DNA of 5,524 nt from an uncultured Bacteroidales bacterium (lineage in GTDB: Bacteria > Bacteroidota > Bacteroidia > Bacteroidales > Muribaculaceae). The translations under genes and the position numbers were made by a program. Of the stretch, positions 1 through 5,524 are shown in pieces; the stretch's first letter is position 1, and each line of letters starts with the position of its first letter. The notes below the pieces were generated by a model, which did not search any database, had not been told where the DNA came from, and saw only the letters and a program-made list of their open reading frames with translations. The DNA is taken from the NCBI GenBank assembly GCA_900549375.1, contig URNY01000161.1, forward strand, positions 1 to 5,524. Direction: 5' to 3'.

Positions 1-277
1 CTTTGAAACCCGCCGCAACGGCGTTTATAATCCCGGAAATCTGAATCACAAGCTCTCGCGAGGGAGCGATCACCACTGCCTGCACCCTTCCTGTCGACGG
101 CTTCAATATTTTAAGCATCGGCAGAATGAACGCAAGCGTCTTGCCGCTGCCAGTAGGCGAAAGCAATATAATGTCGCGGCTCTCGGAAGCCTGCGCCATC
201 ATTCTTTTCTGCATCTCGTTGAGCTCTCCGATGGATAGCTTTTCCCGCACAAGGGGAAGAAATTCTTTTTCTCTCAT
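1..277 (-). CDS. DEAD-box helicase, N-terminal part (cut by left window edge)
   Basis: This is the first 92 codons of a superfamily 2 helicase, probably an ATP-dependent RNA helicase of the DEAD-box type. The start is the ATG at 277; no in-frame ATG lies between it and an in-frame stop upstream. In order there are a Q-motif-like stretch around residues 19-26 (LNEMQKRM, invariant-type Gln23), motif I / Walker A at 40-47 (SPTGSGKT, Lys46 for ATP phosphate) and motif Ia at 71-80 (APSRELVIQI). Motif I has Ser-Pro where many family members have Ala-x, and motif Ia reads PSREL rather than PTREL. The DEAD box, SAT motif and second RecA domain lie outside the window, so the exact subfamily and the RNA-versus-DNA preference cannot be settled here. 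It follows recG by 41 bp on the same strand and is probably co-transcribed with it. Confidence 0.87.
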   Translation of the reverse strand, partial: MREKEFLPLVREKLSIGELNEMQKRMMAQASESRDIILLSPTGSGKTLAFILPMLKILKPSTGRVQAVVIAPSRELVIQISGIINAVAAGFK

Positions 278-318
278 TTCTATTTTTTCACCCGGAAAAA
301 CCGAGTTCACTCTATGGC

Positions 319-2463
319 TCAGGATATCTGGGACCAGTCATAGGTTTTTGCGAATCTATGGCGAAGTTCCTTTTTAATCAACTCAAGTGAGGTATCAGAC
401 ACTTTCATTATCTCGCCCCTGACCTCTTCATGCCCTCCCGCCGGAGATTCCACAAGTTCTGGATGGCCGTTGAGCAACGCATCGGCGGCCTGTCGGGCAA
501 GTGTAAGTATCTGACCGTCGCTCGCAAGGTTCGCCATCTTTAGATTAAACGCTATTCCGCTTTGTTGGGTTCCCTCCATATCCCCCGGACCGCGCATTTT
601 CATATCCGCTTCGGAAATCAGAAAGCCGTCGGTGGTCTCCGTCATGATTCCGAGACGTTTGCGCGTATCCCCTCCGATGTTGTGTTTGGTCATGAGGATG
701 CAATAGCTTTTGTCAGCCCCGCGGCCTACTCTCCCCCGCAACTGATGCAGTTGCGAAAGCCCGAAACGCTCGGCGTTTTCTATCACCATCACCGATGCAT
801 TCGGCACATTCACCCCCACCTCTATCACGGTCGTAGCCACAAGTATGCGCGCCTCCCCGCTCACAAACAGTTCCATCTGCCTGTCTTTCTCGGCCGCCTT
901 CAGTTGTCCGTGGACCATACAGGCACGAATCCCCGGAAATTTCTCCTCCACACGTTTGAATCCCTCTTCAACGCTCTTGAGTTCGAGCTTGGGATTTTCT
1001 CTCACAAGGGGATATACTATATATATCTGTCGGCCGGCCTGTATCTCGCGGAGAATCAACCGGTCGACTTCAACCCTGTTATTGTCGAACTTAAGAATGG
1101 TCTCTATAGGCTTACGGCCCGGAGGGAGTTCGTCGATCACGGATACGTCCAGATCTCCGTAAACGGTCATGGCAAGGGTGCGCGGAATTGGCGTCGCTGT
1201 CATAACAAGCACATGAGGTGCCGTCTCACCCTTTTTCCACATCCTCGCGCGCTGGGCGACGCCGAATCGATGCTGCTCATCGATCACGGTCAGGCCAAGA
1301 TTGCGAAACTGAACGGTATCCTCAATCAAGGCATGAGTGCCCACAAGTATATCGATATCTCCCGACATCAATCCCGAATGTATCTCTCGCCGCGCCGCTG
1401 CCCGGGTGCTTCCGGTAAGCAGCTCGACCTTTAGCCCTACTTTCGCACCCCATTCGCGCAAGCTTTCATAATGCTGGCCGGCAAGAATCTCCGTCGGAGC
1501 CATCATGGCGGACTGGAAACCGTTGTCGGCGGCCATAAGCATCGTCATGAACGCTACCATCGTCTTGCCGCTCCCTACATCCCCCTGCAATAGCCGGTTC
1601 ATCTGGCGCCCCGTGCGCATGTCGTCGCGAATCTCGCGAAGCACACGTTTCTGTGCGCCGGTAAGTTCGAATGGAAGATATTCACGGTAATAACTGTTGA
1701 AACACTCTCCTATTCTCGGAAACAGGAATCCTTTGATACGACGTCCTCGCTCACGGGCATATCGCAAAATATGGAGCTGAAGATAAAACAGTTCTTCGAA
1801 TTTCATCCGCTCTCTGGCTTTTTGCAGGCTTTCCGGTGATGCGGGGAAATGAAGATTGGATACCGCTTCCCTGAAAGGCATCAGCGAATAGCGGGCCGTT
1901 ATCTCGGGAGGGAGATTCTCTTCCACTTCCCTGAATCGAGGATGCGACAAGAGATTGCCCGCAAGGTCGCTTATGAATCTTACACTGAATCCACGCTTGC
2001 GTAGTTTGTCGGGGAGCGAATAGATTCCCTTGAAGCCTTGCGGCGGCTTGGCGGCGTCATAGGCGCTCACTTCGGGATGCGCCATCTGCCAGCCTTTGTA
2101 ATATGTCGGTTTGCCGAAAAGAATATAATCCACTCCCGGCTTATACGCTTTCTGGAAAAACTGTATGCGGGAGAACCAGACTACTTCCATCAGTGACCGG
2201 CCATCGGAAAATATCGCCTTCAGTCGCTGTCGAAGTCCTTCCCCCTCGGTCTGAAAACCAATAAACCGTCCCAGGACCTGCACGCTCGGCATCTCGCCGG
2301 AAAACTCGGATATCCTATAAAACCGACTCGTGTCGACATATCGATAGGGAAACGTCATCAGCAGATCGCCGAAGGTCCTTATCTCCATTTCGGCCTCAAG
2401 AGTTTTCGATCGTTTGTCGCCAACGCCCTTGAGATATTTTATGTCGGTTTCGAGAAATCCCAT
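319..2463 (-). CDS. recG: ATP-dependent DNA helicase RecG
   Basis: RecG is a double-stranded DNA translocase that regresses stalled replication forks and branch-migrates Holliday junctions and R-/D-loops. From the ATG at 2463 the protein is 714 residues, close to the usual 680-710. The N-terminal wedge/OB region (about 1-250) opens with the typical DIKYLKGVG segment. The helicase core follows: Walker A GDVGSGKT at 294-301, APTEILA motif Ia near 323, Walker B DEQH at 395-398, TATPIPRT at 422-429, and motif VI QLRGRVGRG at 574-582. The C-terminal RecG signature GPGDMEGTQQSG is at 625-636. A GTG two codons upstream (2469) could also serve as start, but the ATG fits family N-termini better. It lies 27 bp after ispD. 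All key motifs are intact and I see no frameshift. Confidence 0.97.
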   Translation of the reverse strand: MGFLETDIKYLKGVGDKRSKTLEAEMEIRTFGDLLMTFPYRYVDTSRFYRISEFSGEMPSVQVLGRFIGFQTEGEGLRQRLKAIFSDGRSLMEVVWFSRIQFFQKAYKPGVDYILFGKPTYYKGWQMAHPEVSAYDAAKPPQGFKGIYSLPDKLRKRGFSVRFISDLAGNLLSHPRFREVEENLPPEITARYSLMPFREAVSNLHFPASPESLQKARERMKFEELFYLQLHILRYARERGRRIKGFLFPRIGECFNSYYREYLPFELTGAQKRVLREIRDDMRTGRQMNRLLQGDVGSGKTMVAFMTMLMAADNGFQSAMMAPTEILAGQHYESLREWGAKVGLKVELLTGSTRAAARREIHSGLMSGDIDILVGTHALIEDTVQFRNLGLTVIDEQHRFGVAQRARMWKKGETAPHVLVMTATPIPRTLAMTVYGDLDVSVIDELPPGRKPIETILKFDNNRVEVDRLILREIQAGRQIYIVYPLVRENPKLELKSVEEGFKRVEEKFPGIRACMVHGQLKAAEKDRQMELFVSGEARILVATTVIEVGVNVPNASVMVIENAERFGLSQLHQLRGRVGRGADKSYCILMTKHNIGGDTRKRLGIMTETTDGFLISEADMKMRGPGDMEGTQQSGIAFNLKMANLASDGQILTLARQAADALLNGHPELVESPAGGHEEVRGEIMKVSDTSLELIKKELRHRFAKTYDWSQIS

Positions 2464-2490
2464 AAACACGGTTATTGATAATCCTGCTCT

Positions 2491-3177
2491 TTATCGTTCC
2501 TCAAGAAGAATACCGGCTATCTTAAGATCTTCGGGTGTGGTGACCTTGAAGTTGTCGGCATCTCCTTCGAAAAGAAATATTCGGTGACCGGCTCTCTCCG
2601 CCACCGATGCGTCATCCGTAAGTCCGGAGAAATCCTCGGTCGCATAGGCAGTTTTGAGCAAGTCGGATCTGAACACCTGCGGTGTCTGCACTTTGACATA
2701 ATCCTTACGCGGAACACTTTCGCTCTCGTCTCCCGAGATGCGGCGGATGGAGTCGATCATAGGAGTGACCGGAACGGCAGCCCCATGTTCCTCGGCGCTC
2801 TGCCATCCTCTGCCGATCAGCTCCGGGGTCAGCATCGGTCGAGCTGCATCATGGACCGCCACCAACGCATCCTCCGCAGGCACGGACATCAGTCCGTTCA
2901 CTACTGATTCCGGTCGTGTCCTCCCCCCGCAACTTATTTTGATCCGGATCGCTTTGTCGGCTTCCGGCAATTCGGAATAAAGAATATCCCAGTCGTCGAA
3001 AAATCCGGGATGCAGCACAAGGATTATTTCCGTAGCCGGATCTTCGGCATGGAAGGCTCTTACCGACCACCAGAGCATCGGCACTCCTCCCATCTTTACG
3101 AATTGCTTGGGAACAGAGCCGCCGGCGCGGTTTCCCTCCCCGCCGGCGACAATTATTGCGTACTTCCTCAAAGACAT
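2491..3177 (-). CDS. ispD: 2-C-methyl-D-erythritol 4-phosphate cytidylyltransferase (IspD)
   Basis: IspD transfers CMP from CTP to MEP, giving 4-diphosphocytidyl-2-C-methyl-D-erythritol, the third step of the non-mevalonate isoprenoid pathway in the cytosol. The 228 residues match the usual family length. The nucleotide-binding loop VAGGEGNRAGG lies at about 10-20, with Arg17 and Lys24 (in VPKQF) corresponding by eye to the catalytic Arg20 and Lys27 of the E. coli enzyme. Other family blocks are GGRTRPESVVNGL at 84-96, VAVHDAARP at 106-114, TPQVF near 165-169, TDDASVAE near 187-194 and the substrate-binding DNFKVTTPEDL at 208-218. The ATG at 3177 comes one base after the fabG stop, so translation is probably coupled. 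TarI-type CDP-ribitol synthases are related, but no polyol-phosphate partner gene is nearby and the motifs read as IspD. Confidence 0.95.
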   Translation of the reverse strand: MSLRKYAIIVAGGEGNRAGGSVPKQFVKMGGVPMLWWSVRAFHAEDPATEIILVLHPGFFDDWDILYSELPEADKAIRIKISCGGRTRPESVVNGLMSVPAEDALVAVHDAARPMLTPELIGRGWQSAEEHGAAVPVTPMIDSIRRISGDESESVPRKDYVKVQTPQVFRSDLLKTAYATEDFSGLTDDASVAERAGHRIFLFEGDADNFKVTTPEDLKIAGILLEER

Positions 3178-3178
3178 A

Positions 3179-3925
3179 TCACATGTTCATGCCTCCGTCG
3201 ACCTGTATTACCTGACCGGTTACATATCCGGCCATATCGGATGCCAGGAATGTTGCGACGTTGGCGATATCCTCTACCTTGCCACCGCGGCGCAACGGTA
3301 TCTTCTTGCACCACTCCTCCCTGATCTCGTCGGGAAGCGCTGCCGTCATGGCAGTCTCGATAAATCCGGGAGCTATGGCGTTTGCCCGGATGCCGCGTGA
3401 GCCTACCTCCTGGGCGATGCTCTTGGCAAGAGCTATCAGTCCGGCTTTGGAAGCGGCATAGTTGGCCTGACCAGCATTTCCGTGGACTCCGACTACGGAG
3501 GCCATGTTGATGATCGATCCCGATTTCTGACGCATCATTATCGGCAGGACTGCGTGAATGTAATTGAAGGCGGATTTGAGGTTGACGGCAATCACCGCAT
3601 CCCACTGAGCCTCCGTCATGCGCAGCATGAGACCGTCTTTGGTGATTCCGGCATTGTTCACGAGTATGTCAATTCTGCCGAAATCTTTCTTTATCTCTTC
3701 TACAACCTGCTCCGTAGCGGCGAAATCCGCTGCGTTGGAGGCATACCCTTTGCATTTCACACCATAGGCTGCAATTTCCTCCTCTGTCTTCTTGCCGTTC
3801 TCGTCTATCACGAGGTCGGTGAAAGCAATGTTGCATCCTTCCGATGCGTATTTGAGGGCGATTTCTTTACCGATTCCTCTCGCCGCACCAGTAATCACGG
3901 CGGTTTTTCCTTCGAGTAATTTCAT
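3179..3925 (-). CDS. fabG: 3-oxoacyl-[acyl-carrier-protein] reductase (FabG-type SDR)
   Basis: FabG reduces 3-oxoacyl-ACP to 3-hydroxyacyl-ACP with NADPH, the first reduction of each fatty-acid elongation cycle. From the ATG at 3925 the protein has 248 residues, the standard size of a classical short-chain dehydrogenase/reductase. It shows the cofactor glycine motif TGAARGIG at 12-19, NNAG at 90-93, the Asn115 position in VNLKSAF, catalytic Ser143 and the YAASK motif with Tyr156 and Lys160, then the FabG-typical APGFIET at 185-191 and a C-terminal VDGG. The frame is open further upstream to a TTG, but those ten residues are not family-like, so the ATG is preferred. It follows the KAS III gene by 39 bp and likely reduces that enzyme's product. 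It could be the cell's only FabG or a second, dedicated copy; the window cannot tell. Confidence 0.94.
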   Translation of the reverse strand: MKLLEGKTAVITGAARGIGKEIALKYASEGCNIAFTDLVIDENGKKTEEEIAAYGVKCKGYASNAADFAATEQVVEEIKKDFGRIDILVNNAGITKDGLMLRMTEAQWDAVIAVNLKSAFNYIHAVLPIMMRQKSGSIINMASVVGVHGNAGQANYAASKAGLIALAKSIAQEVGSRGIRANAIAPGFIETAMTAALPDEIREEWCKKIPLRRGGKVEDIANVATFLASDMAGYVTGQVIQVDGGMNM

Positions 3926-3947
3926 AATCTCTATTGATTTGATGTTG

Positions 3948-3957
3948 TTTTGCAAAA
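3948..3957. repeat. 10-bp perfect palindrome in the KAS III/fabG gap
   Basis: TTTTGCAAAA is its own reverse complement and lies in the 39-bp AT-rich gap between the KAS III stop and the fabG start. It is too short and has no loop, so it is not an intrinsic terminator. It could be a protein-binding half-site or pure chance; a 10-bp perfect palindrome is expected about once per kilobase in random sequence. Confidence 0.2.
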
Positions 3958-3964
3958 TTTATTA

Positions 3965-4912
3965 TCATTGTTTCTCCACAATGAAACATCCGCAGGAATA
4001 GCCTCCTCCGAATACCATCAATGCGGTTTTTGACCCTTTTTCCAGCTTGTCGACATTCTGTGCGAGCACAAGCGGTGCCGAGGCCGAGCCGGTATTGCCG
4101 AGCTCGGTGATATTGTTGATGAAACAATCCATGTCGAGATCGAGCTGATGAGCCACTTGCGCCACAATCCGCTTGTTGGCCTGATGACAAATGAATCGGT
4201 CGATATCCTTAAGCTCAAGGCCGCTGTTTTCCAGCGAGCGGTTCAAGGCATGGATCATATACCGGCAGGCATGTATGAAGACATCACGTCCGTCGGGCAT
4301 CGTTATGCCGTCCTCTTTCGGACGCAGTCTGACTCCGTCGGGTCCTTTGCCTAAATCACCGAGACCCTCCGTATAGACATCGATGACTCGCAGATCGCTA
4401 TCGCTTTCCTTATCTTTCGAGATAAAGAACGCCACGGCAGCGTCGCCCCATAGATGGCCGCTCTTGGGATCGGATTCATTGGAATAATATGTGTTATGCT
4501 CGCTGCACACAAGCAGAGCCCGCTTGGCTTTCCCGCTTGCAAAATAGCCTTCCACAACCTCAAGCCCGTTGATAAAAGAGGAGCAGGCTGAGGAAACATA
4601 CACGGCCTTTGCGCCATTTATGCCGAATTCACGCTGAGCCTTGTGGGCAAGGGTGGCCACAGAATCATACACACAATAATGCGCGGCAACTATCAGATCC
4701 ACATCCTTTACATCATAAGGAAGTTTATCAAGGGCATTTTCTATCGCAGCAATGCCCATTGTATCAACATTCTCCTCTGCCGATGCTTTGGAACGCGTCT
4801 TGATGCCTGTGCGCTGCTCAATCCATTCCGGTGTGAGGCCGTTTATTTCCAGAAAGTGGTCGTTTCCTATTCTTTCTTTCGGCACATAGGTCCCCATCGA
4901 ATTTATATACAT
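3965..4912 (-). CDS. fabH: Beta-ketoacyl-ACP synthase III (FabH-like)
   Basis: KAS III enzymes condense an acyl-CoA (or another acyl starter) with malonyl-ACP, classically starting type II fatty-acid synthesis. The 315 residues carry the full thiolase-fold Cys-His-Asn triad: Cys110 in SSACSSF, His243 in CHQANKRI and Asn273 in LGNTGSAS. Trp30 and Arg34 in EWIEQRTGI match the CoA-binding positions of E. coli FabH, Arg248 matches an ACP-contact arginine, and the C-terminus has FGGG. Against E. coli FabH recalled from memory, several places differ: the segment before the nucleophile reads AHYCVYDSVAT instead of the usual TTS...FPS, the Phe87 gate position is Val85, and GDGAGA is GDAAVA. It is therefore a divergent KAS III, and the symbol is used in the broad family sense. 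The ATG at 4912 gives the expected MYINSMGTYVP N-terminus. It sits between a TetR regulator and fabG, which suggests a regulated lipid or specialised acyl function. Confidence 0.92.
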   Translation of the reverse strand: MYINSMGTYVPKERIGNDHFLEINGLTPEWIEQRTGIKTRSKASAEENVDTMGIAAIENALDKLPYDVKDVDLIVAAHYCVYDSVATLAHKAQREFGINGAKAVYVSSACSSFINGLEVVEGYFASGKAKRALLVCSEHNTYYSNESDPKSGHLWGDAAVAFFISKDKESDSDLRVIDVYTEGLGDLGKGPDGVRLRPKEDGITMPDGRDVFIHACRYMIHALNRSLENSGLELKDIDRFICHQANKRIVAQVAHQLDLDMDCFINNITELGNTGSASAPLVLAQNVDKLEKGSKTALMVFGGGYSCGCFIVEKQ

Positions 4913-4955
4913 GGCTTATACTCTCTATCGTAAAGATTAATCTAAAATATTCAAA
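4913..4955 (-). promoter_or_regulatory. Candidate Bacteroidota-type promoter upstream of the KAS III gene
   Basis: Read on the minus strand, the 65-bp gap after the TetR gene contains TTTG (4955-4952) and, 19 bases on, TACGATAG (4932-4925). This resembles the Bacteroides arrangement of a TTTG -33 element and a TAnnTTTG -7 element, matching four of the six fixed positions of the latter. The implied 5' leader would be very short (about 6 bases). No Shine-Dalgarno sequence precedes the ATG, as is normal in this phylum. The match is partial and comes from eye alone. Confidence 0.28.
4934..4943. promoter_or_regulatory. 10-bp perfect palindrome, possible TetR-type operator
   Basis: AGATTAATCT is an exact inverted repeat in the gap between the TetR-family gene and the KAS III gene, inside the spacer of the candidate promoter. 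TetR dimers bind palindromes, and binding between promoter elements would block transcription. The symmetry extends only in scattered positions beyond the 10-bp core, which is shorter than most TetR operators. Linking it to the adjacent regulator is inference. Confidence 0.25.
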
Positions 4956-4977
4956 TCAGTTTAATTTCGCAATCCTT

Positions 4978-5524
4978 TCAGCTGTCATGATTCCTTATGC
5001 CGTTGAGTATCAAGTCGCTTATCATACGTTTGATTTTCGCGTCATCCATCTCATAACCGGAAAAGCTTCCGCGTATGTACGGAACGTCAAGGCCATGGAT
5101 CGCATTGGTGATGATGATGGCCCATTCCTTTATGTTATAGATGCGAAAGTCACCTCTTTCCACGCCGGCTCTCAAGATTTCCATCATCAGGACAGTCTCT
5201 TTCTGCGCGATTATCGAACGCGCGCGATCTACTTTCCTTACATCCCTGAAAAAGCCCGCGCGCAAAGAGCCGTTGCGCGAAACTATCTCACGCATCGTCT
5301 GCAACCTGCATTCTACATATTCATACAGCTTCTCTTCAGGCGTTATCGGCTTAGCTACTATATGACGCAACTGCTGAAGCAACTGCGCGCTTTCACTCTC
5401 GATAACGGCATTGAAGATATCACGTTTGCTCTTGAAATATGTATAGATGGTGCGGCGCCCTTTCTCGGATGCCGAGGCAATATCGTTCATAGTGGTGTTC
5501 TCAACGCCCTTTCTGGCGAAAAGC
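4978..5524 (-). CDS. TetR/AcrR-family transcriptional regulator (N-terminus beyond right edge)
   Basis: This is a one-component repressor-type regulator: an N-terminal DNA-binding domain joined to an all-helical ligand-binding and dimerisation domain. The frame stays open to the window edge, giving 181 residues; only the first 15-25 are probably missing. The visible N-terminus (LFARKGVENTT, then MNDIASAS) is the middle of the TetR helix-turn-helix, and GRRTIYTYFKSKRDIF is the recognition helix and following signature. The ATG at 5490 is thus internal to the HTH and not the true start. The rest, rich in charged helices, is the variable ligand domain and does not reveal its ligand. It lies 65 bp upstream of the KAS III gene in the same direction, so control of the lipid genes, perhaps in response to an acyl-CoA or related molecule, is plausible but inferred. 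Confidence 0.92.
   Translation of the reverse strand, partial: LFARKGVENTTMNDIASASEKGRRTIYTYFKSKRDIFNAVIESESAQLLQQLRHIVAKPITPEEKLYEYVECRLQTMREIVSRNGSLRAGFFRDVRKVDRARSIIAQKETVLMMEILRAGVERGDFRIYNIKEWAIIITNAIHGLDVPYIRGSFSGYEMDDAKIKRMISDLILNGIRNHDS

Noticed and set aside
278..318. Short inverted repeats after the recG stop (GAGTGAACTC and CGG-TTTTT-CCG) as a terminator
   Set aside because: The stems are only three to four base pairs and no T-run follows a stable hairpin on the minus strand, so an intrinsic terminator is not supported.
126..377. An 83-codon plus-strand open frame at the left end
   Set aside because: It is antisense to the start of the DEAD-box helicase, where the Q motif, Walker A and motif Ia read clearly on the minus strand, and it runs into the end of recG.
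1013..1026. AT-rich alternating TATA run as a promoter or repeat
   Set aside because: It is within recG and encodes the residues QIYIVYPL of a conserved strand in the second helicase domain; codon content explains it.
562..1434. A 290-codon open frame on the plus strand inside recG
   Set aside because: It is antisense to the conserved helicase core of RecG, its protein has no recognisable motif and is rich in His and Arg, as expected from a reverse-frame reading. RecG motifs are continuous across the region, so this is a shadow.
3191..3196. A GGAGGC sequence on the minus strand upstream of ispD, resembling a Shine-Dalgarno site
   Set aside because: It lies 14 bases from the ATG, too far for normal spacing, and simply encodes the conserved Gly-Gly near the FabG C-terminus. 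Bacteroidota rarely use Shine-Dalgarno sequences.
3482..3919. A 145-codon plus-strand open frame over fabG, and another minus-strand frame at 3168-3605
   Set aside because: Both overlap the intact FabG frame, which has complete catalytic motifs. Neither translation resembles a protein family.

Overview
This window looks like ordinary chromosome from a Bacteroidota bacterium, most likely order Bacteroidales. The inference rests on roughly balanced base composition, AT-rich gaps without Shine-Dalgarno sequences, a candidate promoter resembling the Bacteroides -33/-7 type, and the character of the proteins. A Muribaculaceae-like genome would fit, but the rank below order is a guess.

All six genes lie on the minus strand and are read from right to left. 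In transcription order they are: a TetR-family regulator cut by the right edge (5524-4978); a FabH-like ketoacyl-ACP synthase III (4912-3965); a FabG-type 3-oxoacyl-ACP reductase (3925-3179); the MEP-pathway enzyme IspD (3177-2491); the branch-migration helicase RecG (2463-319); and the first 92 codons of a DEAD-box helicase cut by the left edge (277-1). The gaps are 65, 39, 1, 27 and 41 bp. I see no convincing terminator in any of them, so the set is likely one operon or a chain of overlapping transcripts. No stretch longer than about 65 bp lacks a gene.

Functionally there are two blocks. The upstream block (TetR, KAS III, FabG) looks like a small regulated lipid module: a synthase that could start or extend an acyl chain, a reductase for its 3-keto product, and a putative local regulator. 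The downstream block (IspD, RecG, DEAD helicase) is housekeeping: isoprenoid precursor synthesis, replication-fork rescue and probably RNA remodelling. The blocks meet at the fabG/ispD junction, where one base separates stop from start.

No RNA gene, mobile element, CRISPR array or clearly new system is visible. The most interesting points are the changed acyl-pocket region of the KAS III, which suggests a non-standard primer, and a perfect 10-bp palindrome placed between candidate promoter elements before that gene.
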